Origin: Adiantum capillus-veneris
Lineage: Eukaryota; Streptophyta; Polypodiopsida; Polypodiales; Pteridaceae
NCBI GenBank assembly: GCA_014529385.2
Contig: CM043945.1
Span: 99,637,463-99,701,462, forward strand
Direction of reading: 5' to 3'
Length of the DNA: 64,000 nucleotides
Shown here: positions 1 to 10,735 of the stretch, piece by piece
Layout of the letters: every line of letters starts with the position of its first letter
Numbering within the stretch: the stretch's first letter is position 1
Program-made: the position numbers and the translations under genes
Notes under the pieces: model-generated
Told to the model about the DNA's origin: nothing
Databases searched by the model: none
The model's input: the letters and a program-made list of their open reading frames with translations, nothing else

Positions 1-480
1 TCACCAGTACTTTTGGATCGACGGAGCCCACCATGAGTGAAGGCAGCAATACCCTATATTCCATTGAGGGCTTTTTTCACCCGCTTCATGCAGGCATCGC
101 AGTCTATGGAGACCTAAATCTAATCTAATATAACGTAAATCTAAATCTAGCGTAAATAAACATAAATCTAATTAAAAATAAACCTAAATCTAATCTAATT
201 TAATGTAAGTCTACATCTAACCTAATCTTTAACGTCTTTTAGGATAGTTTCCTACGACGTTATAACTCTCTTCTTCTTGTGTGTGTGTGCGTGTGTGGAT
301 GTGTGTGCCAATAAAAAGAGATAAATGGTATAACATTTCTATCACCCATGCCAAGTATGATAGATTGGTTATGCCATTTCCCTCTTGAATAATAGGTCTT
401 GAGTTCAACTCCTCGTCGGCTAGATCTTTAGGTCTTTTAATTTTAATTAGTTTCCTACGACGTTAAATTAGTTTCTCTCT
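1..480. other. AT-rich intergenic DNA with degenerate telomere-like motifs
   Basis: No gene is visible. From about 112 to 232 the sequence repeats variants of CCTAAATCTAA and CGTAAATCTAA, which resemble a degenerate plant telomere repeat (CCCTAAA) but are too irregular to be a real telomere tract. A short motif around TTTCCTACGACGTTA occurs twice, near 246-263 and 449-466. A small GT tract lies near 279-305. Confidence 0.4.
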
Positions 481-701
481 CTTTCTCTCTCAATGTGTGT
501 GCGTTTTTTTGTTTATGCATGTTTTCTCTCTCTTTTCCTCTCTCAATGTGTGCGTTTTTTGTTTATGCATGTTCTCTCTCTCTCTTTTCCTCTCTCAATG
601 TGTGCGTTTTTTGTTTATGCATGCTCTCTCTCTCTTTTCCTCTCTCAATGTGTGTGTGCATTCTTTGTTTATGTATGTGTGTGTGCGTTTTTGTTTATGT
701 T

Positions 702-716
<15 letters not shown>
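481..716. repeat. Minisatellite, about 55-bp unit, four to five copies
   Basis: A unit built of a CT-rich half, then CAATGTGTGCG, a T-run and GTTTATGCATG is repeated in tandem with small length changes. The last copy is the most degenerate. The unit drives three overlapping cysteine/serine/leucine-rich open frames, which are repeat artefacts and not genes. Confidence 0.85.
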
Positions 717-732
<16 letters not shown>

Positions 733-742
733 AAAAACACTA

Positions 743-778
<36 letters not shown>

Positions 779-881
779 GGAGAGAGAAAGAGGGGAAGGG
801 AACATGAGAGTGAGGAGACGGAAGGAGCATACCTGGCTCTCCTTCCTCTCCTCGTGTGTGTGTGTGTGTGTGTGTGTGGAG

Positions 882-935
<54 letters not shown>
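711..935. repeat. Compound microsatellites (CT, GT, GA)
   Basis: Successive simple tracts: CT at about 709-733, GT and GA at about 742-778, GT at about 854-879 and GA at about 887-935. Open frames across them encode only Arg-Glu or Ser-Leu runs. Confidence 0.95.
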
Positions 936-940
<5 letters not shown>

Positions 941-963
941 CGTTACCTGCTCCTTGCTTGAGG

Positions 964-1004
964 GCGCCGAAAAACTCAGATCTGAGATATGAGTTTTTGG
1001 GCGC
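964..1004. repeat. Hairpin 1: 15-bp inverted repeat
   Basis: Arms 964-978 and 990-1004 pair with a single mismatch around an 11-base loop. It sits 23 bases before a longer perfect hairpin and may belong to the same CACTA-like element end. Confidence 0.75.
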
Positions 1005-1019
1005 TCTCTGTTATTTTTT

Positions 1020-1151
1020 TAGCCCAGCCGGCGTCGCTATGAGCGTCGCAAATTTACTTGTCAATTTGCGACGCTCATAGCGACGCCGGGAATTTTTTTT
1101 CTTTGAGCGTCGCTGTGTGAGCGTCGCTAATATCAATAGCCTCTTCTAGTG
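1020..1151. mobile_element. CACTA-like transposon terminus (one end)
   Basis: Read on the minus strand, the sequence starting at 1151 opens with CACTAGAAGAGG and continues into several AGCGACGCTC subterminal motifs and the perfect hairpin. A CACTA terminus followed by short subterminal repeats in both orientations is characteristic of CACTA (En/Spm) elements and their non-autonomous derivatives. I could not find the matching opposite terminus in the window, so this may be a truncated copy. No transposase is visible next to it. Confidence 0.5.
1028..1089. repeat. Hairpin 2: perfect 27-bp inverted repeat
   Basis: Arms 1028-1054 and 1063-1089 are perfectly complementary around an 8-base loop. 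The stem carries GAGCGTCGC motifs that recur just outside it at about 1098 and 1118, so it belongs to a set of subterminal repeats rather than being an isolated palindrome. Confidence 0.9.
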
Positions 1152-1917
1152 ATATAAAAATATAGAGAATCAAATGAGGAGGGTTCTCATTTGTTTTTAT
1201 TGATCTATATTTATTTACAAGAGATAAGAAAAGAAAATAGGAATTTAGTGAAAAACAATGACTAATGGTGGAAGGTATTTTTTTGAGGTTTTTCCTTAGA
1301 GTGGATTCACACCAAAAATAAGAGAAGTTTGCATGAAAATATTTCTATATGAAATAAAGAGTATACAAAATGGTAAGAAAAATTGTGGTAATGGTGAGTC
1401 AATGTACATATCATACATAGGGAAATAATGCACACCTTTAGATAAGTATAAAAAATAATTATAATAAAAAATCCCTATATTTAGACTCTACATACAATAA
1501 AACAATTATACCCAAAAGGGTCATAATATATATATTTGGTTCAACTAGCCGAGTGACTAGCTAATTGAGGGTTTTTAAGGAGATATGGGAAAGTCCCCTA
1601 ACTCACACACGCATAGTAGAGTGAAAGCGTGAGGACAACCACAATGTTTAAGTGATTTGATAGGGTGAGGTAGCTCACTATGGAAATTTTGAATAGCCGA
1701 AAAACGGCTATCATTAGACCTCCCCCAGGATGATGGTATATTCATGTACCATCATAAAGCATCTTTTCCAAAGAGAGTGCTTCTGAGTCCTTGACAAGAT
1801 TTTCATTCTTTTGGCCCCTTGGTATTTTGGCTCGAGTTACACTCATGCTTAATGCATCAAAACTTACATGAGAAAGCTGCCTTTTGATAGATCTTTGGTA
1901 GATCCTTTGCAAATTAA
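1152..1917. other. AT-rich intergenic DNA, nothing recognised
   Basis: No coding frame, RNA gene or repeat boundary is recognisable. Stop codons are dense in all frames. Confidence 0.5.
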
Positions 1918-2480
1918 TCAAAAAAGCTTTGGGATAATTATTTGAGGTAAAAAATATATTAGAAAACCCGTGATGATTATCTTAATTATAGATAATTAGT
2001 TTAACTAACTATGTCAACAAAAAAACACTATTTTTATGGAAAAAAAGGGAGAAAAAAGCAAATTAATCCAAAAAGCTTTGAGATAATTATCAGGGGTAAA
2101 ACTTATCTTAGGAAACCCATGATAATTATCTTAACTACAGATAATTAGTTTAACTAATTATCTTAGCTGAAAAACATTGTTTTTATGGGAAAATAAAAGG
2201 GGAAAAGAGTAAATTCATCCAAAAAGCTTTGAGATAATTAGAAGAGGTAAAATTTATTTTTAAAAACCCGTGATAATTATCTTAACCTCAGATAATTTGT
2301 TTATCTAATTATCTCAGTAGAAAAACACTATTTTTAAGGAAAAATTAAAAGGGGAAAATAGAAAATTAAACTAGAAAGCTTTGAGATAATTATTAGAGGT
2401 AAAACAGACCTTAAGGAACCCATGATAATTATCTTAACCACAAGTAGTTAGTCTAGCTAATTATTTTAACTAATATCAAC
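1918..2480. repeat. Tandem array, about 150-bp AT-rich unit, four copies
   Basis: Copies start near 1918, 2067, 2218 and 2370. Each begins with AAAGCTTTGAGATAATTA, continues through a GGTAAAA block, an AACCCATGATAATTATCTTAAC block and an ATAATTAGTTTAACTAATTAT block, and closes with AAAAACACTATTTTTATGG and a purine-rich spacer. The copies differ by substitutions and small indels and the last is the most diverged. Coding potential is nil. The internal GATAATTATC-type segments are partly self-complementary. Confidence 0.85.
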
Positions 2481-4290
2481 CAATTTTGTGTATAAATTGT
2501 GGAAAGGAAATTAGTAAATGAATTTATATATTACCAAAGATCAGAAATAAATTTTGAAGGTTGGGAAAATTACCTTAGTCCAAATAATTAGTATAACAAA
2601 TTACTGTCACCCAATATTGTCTAAATTAGACCATAAATCTAGAAGGGAAATTTATAAATCAATTTTATGATAGAGCCAAAAAATTATTAGAGATATAAAA
2701 TTTCAAACTCCATCTAGGGTAAATATCCCACTAGCAGATAGGTAACTCATAATTTACTAAGGCCAAAATAGGGTATTTTGGAACATAAATTAAAGGAGAA
2801 ATTTAGAAAAATAGCTCCAATAATTATACGATAATTATGGGAGAATACTAATAGTACCAGGAAGCTACAAGAGAAATATCTCATCTAAATATTCAACAAG
2901 GATACCTATTTACTTTGAAAATCCTTATTTTTGGATAAAGAGAATAAAAGAGATTATTCATTTAATTCTCTAATGGATTAAGTCCTTTTATAAACGCTGC
3001 CAATATGGCTCCAAAAAGAGTCAGAGGAAATACTCTTTCCGATGAAGAGGATACAATCAACAAAAGAAATAGAGCAACTCATGACCATGAGGCTGGGCCT
3101 AGTCATAGGCCTAGGGAGGAAAGTCTGCAGGCGCCAGCGCAACAGCAAATGGCTGATTAGTCACAGGTGGATTTCCATTTTGTTCACTTGAGTCTTTAAT
3201 TAGATTAGTTCATTTATAAATTAACATTGCATACGTAAGGACTAGGAAGGATTAACTGGCCATAAATGGAAGGTGACTTCCAAGAAACCAACGAGCAATG
3301 GTTGTAATTAGGAAAGAAATGATTGGGCTACGACTGATTGACCTAGGAAAGAAATGTTTGATCATCCTTAAGACAACTTGTCTCAAGATACCTCTGATTC
3401 CTTGGAATATTTTACTCCAGATAATGAGTAATGATGGCGACTCCGCCATGGATGAGTCGGTTTCCTCAGTGCGCGTGGAGTCTTTACCCCGTGCTTGTTT
3501 GTGCTTGTGGATATGACTTAGGATATCGAGTTTATCCTAGAGGAACCGCTCGGTTGTATGGGCAACTGGTTGGCATATGGGCGCTCGGACTATGGGTGAT
3601 GGCTTTTTCCACCCTGGTTTTTATAAATAAGGAATGGGTGCCATTTTTTCACCCCTGTATAGGTGGTCTTGAGACAAGCGAGTACTGGTCAAAGTTATTC
3701 CAGAATGACAGTACCTTGTCTTAAGTCTAAAGATGTCTGTTTGCTAAAAGAATGTTTTCAATACTATTTTCAAGGGCTGTTTTAATGAAATTCAATTATG
3801 AAAATTAAAAGAAATCATTATTTTAATTGTTACATGAATGTGGTAGTCATTAAATAACAAAGCAACATGTGTGAGTGCGGGGTGGTAAGTGGGGATTGAC
3901 TAAGGTTGTCAATCATGGACGGGTGGACCTAATTAGTCAGGTAACTATCCATTCCCGTGCATTGAAAGCGTCTAGAAACTTCTCCACTTGGAAGAGGAGT
4001 CCACCAGCGGCTGTGCCCTCACATATATTAGGGAGAAAAAAGAGTTGGCTAAGGAAACCTTAATCCGAATGATGGAAGTTATAGGGTTAAAATAGTCTTT
4101 TTTTAATTCAACAAGTTGTCCCGTTTCCACTACGAGACATGACTAGGTCTCCTTCTAGGGCTATAAACCTAAACCATTATTAATGGTAAGGGTGAATTTC
4201 CTGGATTCTTCTTGTTTAGAGACTCAGATTTTATTAGGCCTAGAGACCTATCAAGGATCCCATCCCGCTTTTTGGTGTCAGCGGGTTTGG
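2481..4290. other. Mostly non-coding; one 50-codon ORF and a primer-site-like motif
   Basis: The stretch is AT-rich to about 3000. A 50-codon ORF at 3005-3157 (plus strand) starts MAPKRVRG and is rich in charged residues; it has no recognised relative. At 3435-3446 the motif TGGCGACTCCGC resembles a primer binding site used by some plant Ty3/gypsy elements, but I see no LTR boundary before it and no gag or pol after it. The rest holds no recognisable feature. Confidence 0.3.
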
Positions 4291-4299
4291 GGACGTCAC

Positions 4300-4805
4300 A
4301 AAAAGGCCCATGTTGATCTTCAAGATTTGGAATGGAGGTCGCCTTGAGTAGTGGATTCAGGCCTGCCATCATGATGGAAGCAAGCCTGCAATCAAAGAGT
4401 TTCAACACACATCTAGAACTATACAACAATTCATAGACAACCTTGTGCAATGCTCTTTTGCAGACCATGAAATTCGTGCATAGTCATGATTTCATTCACA
4501 ATGACCTACACACTAGAAATATTCTACTACATTTTGGCAAGCAAGAAGTGTATGCTGGGATCATAGACTGAGGACAAATTACACCATTGAATACTTTGGC
4601 AACATTTTCCAAGCTCACAAATCTCACCCCTCAAACTAGAGCTCAATTCGAGCAAGATTATCCCTGGATTGTCCCTGAAAATATCAACATTGATTCTCCT
4701 CCTTTCACCAAAGTGTCTGATGTATATAGTCTATTATATATTCTTAAGCACTTGGTTGCGTGTATTCGAGAGCCCCATGAGGTCCCCAAGGGTGAATTTT
4801 TGTGA
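4300..4805 (+). pseudogene. Protein kinase-like pseudogene fragment
   Basis: The sequence encodes part of a protein kinase catalytic domain in broken frames. Around 4300-4450 one frame reads a hinge-like segment (LIFKIWNGG) and a helix. After a frameshift near 4455 a second frame gives HSHDFIHNDLHTRNIL, which matches the catalytic loop (HxDxxxxN, here with HND). It is followed by IID and then a TGA at 4569-4571 where DFG/DWG is expected. The frame continues to PEN...SDVYSLLYIL, matching the APE and subdomain IX region, and ends at 4805. The glycine loop and N-lobe are not seen. One frameshift, one in-frame stop and truncation at both ends make it non-functional. The kinase family cannot be assigned beyond serine/threonine-tyrosine-kinase-like. 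The assignment rests on motif order only. Confidence 0.6.
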
Positions 4806-5185
4806 AATGTAAACAAACATCTTACTAGTGAAAAATTCCCCAAACCCTTAGATAGGCCTAAAATATGGGCTCAATATGGGATTTAAGCCTTTGTTTGAAT
4901 GGAGCAAGAATGGAGCCCATTATGTTGGCTACCATGTTGTAACTGAATCTAGCTTAAGGCATGTTCATGATTAAACAAGTAGCAACATTTTTTGTTGTTG
5001 ATGGTGTGCAATGTGTGGTGTTATTTTAGACTAGATCTTTGAACTTATTTTCAATCAAGTCTTTAAAGTTCTTCAAGTTGGGGTTTTAAAGTACTTTAAG
5101 TTGGATCAATAAAATCCTTTAAACTATCTCTTTTTTTTAATACATATAAACTTTACTCATTCAAGTTTATTGTTTTGAAATTCAG

Positions 5186-5460
5186 ATATGGAAGATATTG
5201 CTTCTGATCAGAATGCACAACAACTTCATGATCCTTTGCTTAATCATGCATTGGCACAACAAATTTACAAAGAGGAAGAAATCCGGGTGGGGATCTTAGG
5301 TCTTTGGCTGCATCCCAAGAGGACGAATCAGGTGGGGATCTTAGGTCTTTGGCTGCATCCCAAGAGGGCGAATCAGACCATGAAGGAGAGCCATTGAATT
5401 ACATGCAATGCACACAACTGTGCCCAAATCATTTCGTAAGCAATACATTGTTTTGAGTTA
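5186..5460 (+). pseudogene. Coding relic with 45-bp tandem duplication
   Basis: After a possible splice acceptor (TTTGAAATTCAG, ending near 5184), a frame from 5188 encodes MEDIASDQNAQQLHDPLL and reads to about residue 33. The more protein-like continuation then lies in another frame, giving an acidic peptide in which GGDLRSLAASQEDES occurs twice, a duplication of 45 bp at about 5287-5376. That frame ends at a TGA near 5455. The position after the kinase fragment suggests the two may be exons of one dead gene, but nothing proves the link. Function unknown. Confidence 0.35.
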
Positions 5461-5639
5461 GTGGAAATGCTAAGGGATCTTCTCCCTTAAAAGTTTCAGA
5501 TTTGCAACACATTGTAGTCGTGAGAATATGCTTTCAATATTTATCCAAGTCATTACAGATCACCACCAAATAATAGCCAAGTGGCAATTTTCTTTGTGAA
5601 ATACTACTATTGTTATTATGTATTGCAGCTCAAAGTAGA

Positions 5640-5850
5640 TTGGAGTAATCATCCCACTACATGAGGCGTCGGCATAGAGCGCCCGATTGAGAAGATTCAT
5701 GCGGGGGAGGCCAATCAAGAAGACCCTCCTCGCAAAAGAGGTTACAGGTATTTGCCCGAGGAAACATTGATCTTTGAGAAGCTCGCAACCCAAGGCATGG
5801 ATATGGCAAGTCAAGGAGAGACCCTAGCCATATTGAGTGCTCTATAGCAA
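5640..5850 (+). pseudogene. Unrecognised coding relic
   Basis: A plus-strand frame through about 5670-5839 encodes a hydrophilic segment (including PPRKRGYRYLPEETLIFEKL) and ends at TAG. Composition and codon use look protein-like, unlike the surrounding AT-rich DNA. The overlapping minus-strand open frames of 84 and 122 codons are the shadow of this stretch. No family is recognised. It may be a downstream exon of the pseudogene at 4.3-5.5 kb. Confidence 0.3.
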
Positions 5851-6149
5851 AGCTGAGAAAAAAGTTGGCATGGTACGAGCCGAGGGTACAAGGCAAGATA
5901 TGGGCCTGCATTTGAAGAAGAGATAGGCAACACTGGCACAAGTGATTCATTCGGCAATTCAAAATTTTGCATATCTGATCTTTTGGGGGAGAAATCCCAT
6001 TATCTAAATTAAATCTCCCAACCAATAATGAGATCTTTTTGTATCTTAAATCTTAAGATTTGTAACTAAAACATTTTTTTATATGTAAATCTCTATTTGG
6101 TGGAACAAATGCACATGTCAAATGTTGTTGCAATTGTGTAAGTTTTATT

Positions 6150-6157
6150 CTCTCTCT

Positions 6158-6204
<47 letters not shown>

Positions 6205-6237
6205 AATAATAGGAAGAAGAGGGAGCAAAAGAGAGAC

Positions 6238-6292
<55 letters not shown>
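6150..6292. repeat. Paired CT and GA tracts around a 40-bp spacer
   Basis: A CT tract (about 6150-6201, with CCC interruptions) is followed after about 40 bases by a GA tract of similar length (about 6240-6292). The two are mutually complementary and could fold into a long hairpin. The minus-strand frame across them encodes only Ser-Leu and Arg-Glu runs. Confidence 0.9.
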
Positions 6293-6296
<4 letters not shown>

Positions 6297-6299
6297 GAA

Positions 6300-7680
6300 G
6301 CTAAACTTCAAACAGCCTTTGCATTACAAAATTAATTATGAATATAGTACAAACTTTATAGCTCATTTGTCCCCTAAATTACACGCACAATGTCATCAAT
6401 TTGTTTGACATCTGAAAATTCCAGATCAATGTCTTTTGGATGACATTCCATTTCATCATTGGAGTAAAGAGTAGCAAAGCTAGTAGCATCGGGAAGCAGC
6501 AACTCATACTTGGGATATTTCTCAAGTCAAATGTCCCATCTTCTATCTACCACTGTTTCAACAAGGGATGTTTTAACCTATTGTAGTGTAGAGAGAACGT
6601 AATATGATTTCGTAAAATGGTCACACAAAAAAATTATAAATTTTTGGTTGGGGACTTTGTTCTAAACAGAGCGTAGGAAAATGAATGCTCTCTTATAAAA
6701 TTCACCATGTGGTTTGCATCTAGGAGAGTTTTCTTAATAGAAGGAACTTTTCCAAAGTCCTTCAAGAGCAAATTCAAAGTGTGGGTTGCACATGGAAACC
6801 ATGTAATCTCTGGATACTTTGCTTCAATTGATTTTCCAGATGTTTTGTAGTTAGATGAATTATTTGTGACAATGGCTGTCACATTTTTAGCCCCCCTTGC
6901 TCTTTTGATTGAGCGCTCATATACACCAGCAAGATATCCACTAGTTTTCTCGTTTAGGGATGTGTCGATCGCTTCAAGAAAGATGAAACCTCTTGGACAA
7001 ATCAACATCACATTAATCAATGGTTTCTTCTGACATTTTTCCAACCATCTTGAGTGATTGTGCATCCATACCGTGGCACATAATTAAGAGTTGTGTGCTT
7101 TAAAATATTTTTTGATGTACCTTTCACTTTATCAAAATATTCTACATGCATCTTATTATAATAAAGTACCACAAAACCCTTCTTCACTGCACTCATCAAA
7201 GCATTTTTGAAGATAGGATTTTGAATGACGCTAAAAGGAATCCCAAATGTTAAAATTTTTTGCGTCCACTTAAGATGGAGTTCAAGCAACCATTGTTTTT
7301 CAAGTGCCACTTGGTGCAGGTTCTCCTTTAGTCCATGCTCCACTTAGGCTTAAGTTAGTGGAGCTTGTAGTGGGATTAGAGCTACAAGCCCGAGTAAACG
7401 ATGAATGATACCCTCCTTGATTATAAGCAGGGGTCGAGGGAGGGTTTTGATCATTCTCGAGTATCATCTCCACGTCCCTATCCATAGATAGAGCCATCAT
7501 TTTGGGAACACCCTTTTCCCCCCCTCAACATGTACTCTTTTTTCCTTGAGCGCCCACTCAGAAAATTTTTCTTCGATACCTCTAGGGGGGATTTTACAAG
7601 CTGCCATGTTTCTAGGAATTCTGAACACATGTTCTTTTATCCTGTGCATTTTTGCTAAAATGATGGCCACTTATATCCTT
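6300..7680 (-). pseudogene. hAT-type (DUF659) transposase pseudogene
   Basis: The minus strand encodes a broken hAT-superfamily transposase. From the N-terminal side, a frame at about 7650-7500 (CKIPPRGIEEKFSEWAL) resembles the region after a BED zinc finger. The segment 7343-7017 ends in YGCTITQDGWKNVRR, the DUF659 motif carrying the first catalytic aspartate. The segment 7065-6634 continues with PLINVM, AIDTS, TNNSSNYKTSGK and FPCATHTLNLLLKDFGK. In the usual TDNASN motif the catalytic Asp is Asn here. A frameshift near 7040 separates the two main segments, and the C-terminal dimerisation region is eroded in 6640-6300. No terminal inverted repeats could be located. Clearly inactive, it may be the former autonomous relative of the hAT-type MITE at 8.3 kb. 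Confidence 0.75.
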
Positions 7681-7840
7681 TCACCATCTTCTTGAGATCT
7701 ACAAACTCAAACCATTATTTACTAAATACACATCCAGAATCTAACTCTCACACCATTTACATTACTATATTCGCTATCGTTTAAAAAAAAACATAGATTT
7801 TCAACGTCTTTCAATTCTAAATACATTTTTTTGTTTTGTT
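7681..7840. other. AT-rich spacer
   Basis: No feature is visible between the hAT remnant and the tandem array. Confidence 0.4.
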
Positions 7841-7842
7841 TT

Positions 7843-8560
7843 TCAAGTGTGAGATTTCACTCTATACATGAATCATGATAAAAAATCATCTAATCTATCT
7901 CAATAACTTCCAACTATGAGTAAACTCTACACAAAGCAAGATATCTTTAAATATCCTACATAAATTACCTCCAAGTGTGAGTGTAACTCTACACATGGCA
8001 TGGAATCATAATTCACTACTTATCTAAATCTCTTCCAGGTGTGAGAATACCTCTACACAAATCAAGAGATTATTATTTAATCTACCTAAATTGCCTCTAG
8101 TATGAGTATTACTCTACACATGATAGACAACCATTAGATAATCTAACCTAAGTTACTTCCAAGTGTGAACATAGCTCAACACAAAGCAAGTAACTACTAA
8201 TTTTAACTATCTAACTTAAGTTACTTCTAGGTGTGAACATAGTTCAACAGAAAGCGAGTAATTGCTAAATTTGACTATCCTAAAGCACTTCCAAGTGTTA
8301 GTTTCCTCTACCCAAGGCAAGCAATCACTACTCCCAGGGGATTCACTCTATATACAAAATGGAACGCCACCTGCGAGCAAACAAATTTGATAAAACCCCT
8401 ATATACGGATCATATTAGGGAATATGACCCCCCTTTCTATGCTTACATGATAATCAATGCAAAAAACTATGTGGTGCGATAATTTTTCCATGGTGAATCC
8501 CCTGGGTCACTACTCTACTTAATTTACCTTTGAGTGTGAGATATACTCCAAAACTCCATA
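7843..8560. repeat. Tandem array, about 60-bp unit, at least eight copies
   Basis: A unit made of TTACTTCCAAGTGTGA, a short AT-rich stretch, CTCTACACAAAGCAAG and ATCACTAAT-like sequence recurs about every 60-65 bases from 7843 to 8332 with strong divergence between copies. The array resumes after the MITE at 8515 (CTACTTAATTTACCTTTGAG). Because the target copy matches the array on both sides of the MITE, the array predates the insertion. Coding potential is absent. Confidence 0.75.
8333..8506. mobile_element. hAT-type MITE with intact TIRs and 8-bp target duplication
   Basis: A 174-bp element begins CCCAGGGGATTCAC (8333-8346) and ends with its exact reverse complement (8493-8506), a perfect 14-bp terminal inverted repeat. 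TCACTACT flanks it on both sides (8325-8332 and 8507-8514), a perfect 8-bp target site duplication. An 8-bp duplication and a CAGGG-type terminus are diagnostic of the hAT superfamily. The element has no coding capacity, so it is non-autonomous. The undamaged ends and target duplication suggest a fairly recent insertion into the roughly 60-bp tandem array. Confidence 0.9.
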
Positions 8561-10556
8561 ACCCTTCAAGTCACTTAAACCTATATTTAACTAATTTAAC
8601 TTTTTACCCTAAGCTCTAATTTTTTACTTAAATTGAGAACTGATTACAAAATTTAAAAATAATTTTTTTGGATATTTTTTGACGTGTTGAAGCTCACCTA
8701 GAGATGAGCTTGAAGCACTCTTTCACAAGAGACGAAGAGAGATCAAATAGAATGAGAAAAATAGTCGGTTTTCACGTATATTTAGGACTATATTTTGATT
8801 GAAATATATTTTGATTGAATTTCTAAGAAATTATACAAAATGATGTTTTTGCTAATGTGGCGATACGGCCGAATAAAGATAAGTGTCATAGAATACATCC
8901 ATTTAAAGCATATTATACATACACCGTATAACGTATAGTGCAACTTAGCTAGGAACTCAAGGAGTTCAGTTTAGAGAGTGTGGAGTACAAATAATGAGGG
9001 TCCCTTACACTAATGTCGCAAAGTGTTTACAATTATCTCCACACACAAGTACACCTCATACTTGAAGGATGTTCTTTTTTTAAATATCCTTTTTTGAGAC
9101 GTATCCACATCTGGAGAATGTGAGTCTTTGGATTGACACTGACATCTGTCATATCAATTATGTGTCATGATAAAGTCCCTAGGTGCTGGCCCAAATCCGT
9201 TTTCTAGACCATTTTCAACACGACGCTTTAGAAACAATTTCAGTGGCCCAAAATTATCGATTACTCAGATCGACTTGTTAAGGTTACATGTGCCACTAAA
9301 AAACATTAACAGATGGTTGTTTATGCATATAGAAAGGCTATATGTTGTTAATGAAAATGTCTCATTGTTTGTACCTATACATAATTTATGCTTCACATTC
9401 TATTATGTTTCAGCAATGCTTGCAAATGATTGTAGTACACAATATTTAGTTTCTTTCCAGAACTATTTACACTCCTCTTTCATGTGTGCTACGAGAATCA
9501 CAATTGCCATAAGTATGGGCAAGTATGATCATGGATATGTAGTTTTGGATATTTTTTTTAAAAATGCATGCACACTAGGTGTTACGAGCCCTAGTATTTA
9601 GAAAAGGTCAATTGGGAGTAGCATGCATATTCGTCACACTAGTTGCTTATGAATCATTTTTCACTCTATGTGCATTATCTCTATGAGATTACTATTTGAT
9701 CTACCAATCGGCAATAGAGGTCACGGATTGGTTTGGGTGCTTGTGGATCTTTCAAGTTAACCAAGATGGTTATTCATGACATTGTTGATTCCTCAACAAT
9801 GTTGTACAACATTGTGATTCTTGTTTACTAGTCATTTTGGAAGACTGTATGTAAACCGTGGGGAAACACACCCCAGTACTCTCAATTATCCAAAGAGGAT
9901 GACAGATTACAAGTGTAATTTATGCTAAAGGATATGCGAAGAGCGTATGTTAGCAACAAGCAATCCAATTAGAAAGCATGTATTACTCTAGTTGGAATCT
10001 GCTAACCACAAGTTTAATCTCTTCATTTGTAAAATAGGTTCTCAACCTTGAACACTAGTTATGGTGGGGTTTTTTATTGATGCAATAAGATCACAAGTCA
10101 AGGACTTAAAATTTGTTGATGAGTTACATCAGTCAGTTACTTTCATAGAAAGTGTAAAGAGGTACTCTTTTGGGTATATCTTAGTTGTGATAACTCGTTT
10201 AGTATACTCAAGTGAGTTCTAAATGGAGTCTACCCACTATGATGGATATGGGTGTCATAAAATGTAATATCTAACCAACCCAAATGATTTTCTCATATTA
10301 AACTAATCATCTAAGGTGGGAGGATAAACGGGAACAAGAGTTAGAATATAGGTATGTGCTTTCAGGTCTATCTTGACACAGGGCCAATGGTAAAGGGGCC
10401 CAAATGAAAGATGATCTGTCAAAGAACAAGTTAGCTAATGGAGTTTAAAGATCTTAGGGTTAGCTTCATTTAAGACCTCTCAAAAGTTAGTGTTAAAAAG
10501 TCCTTTGATCTTAGGTAAGCTAGGGTTGAGCTTGAAGTGGGAGCCCGGCCCAAGAT
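8561..10556. other. AT-rich intergenic DNA; one unrecognised 144-codon open frame
   Basis: Nothing is assignable. The open frame at 9167-9601 (plus strand) is long for this AT-rich background but has no motif, domain or homologue that I recognise and no convincing neighbours, so I do not call it a gene. Stop codons are frequent elsewhere. Confidence 0.35.
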
Positions 10557-10735
10557 TAAGGTGCTTGAGGTGCTTGTCGTACTTGATGACTAAGGTGCAT
10601 GAGGTGTTTGTCGTGCTTGCTAACTAAGGTGCTTGAGGTGCTTGCCGACTAGGGAGCTTGAGGTGCCTGTGGGAACACCACCCAAGGTTAAGATGCTTTG
10701 TCATGCTTGCTAACTAAGGTTCTTGGGGTAAGGTG
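10557..10735. repeat. Minisatellite, about 40-bp GGTGCTTG-rich unit
   Basis: Four imperfect copies of a unit containing AAGGTGCTTGAGGTGCTTG followed by a CGTGCTTGCTAACT-like segment run in tandem. Within each unit the octamer GGTGCTTG is itself repeated. Confidence 0.75.

Noticed and set aside
112-232. Telomere or interstitial telomeric tract
   Set aside because: Units are irregular (CCTAAATCTAA variants) and interspersed with unrelated bases.
493-992. Overlapping open frames of 62-154 codons
   Set aside because: They are translations of a minisatellite and CT/GT/GA tracts.
1918-2480. CRISPR-like array
   Set aside because: The whole 150-bp unit is repeated, with no short conserved repeat separated by unique spacers, and the DNA is plant nuclear.
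3435-3446. Primer binding site of another LTR element
   Set aside because: No LTR end directly before it and no gag or pol after it; the motif is short enough to occur by chance.
9167-9601. 144-codon plus-strand open frame
   Set aside because: No recognisable domain, no supporting neighbours and an AT-rich background; a chance frame cannot be excluded, so it is not called a gene.
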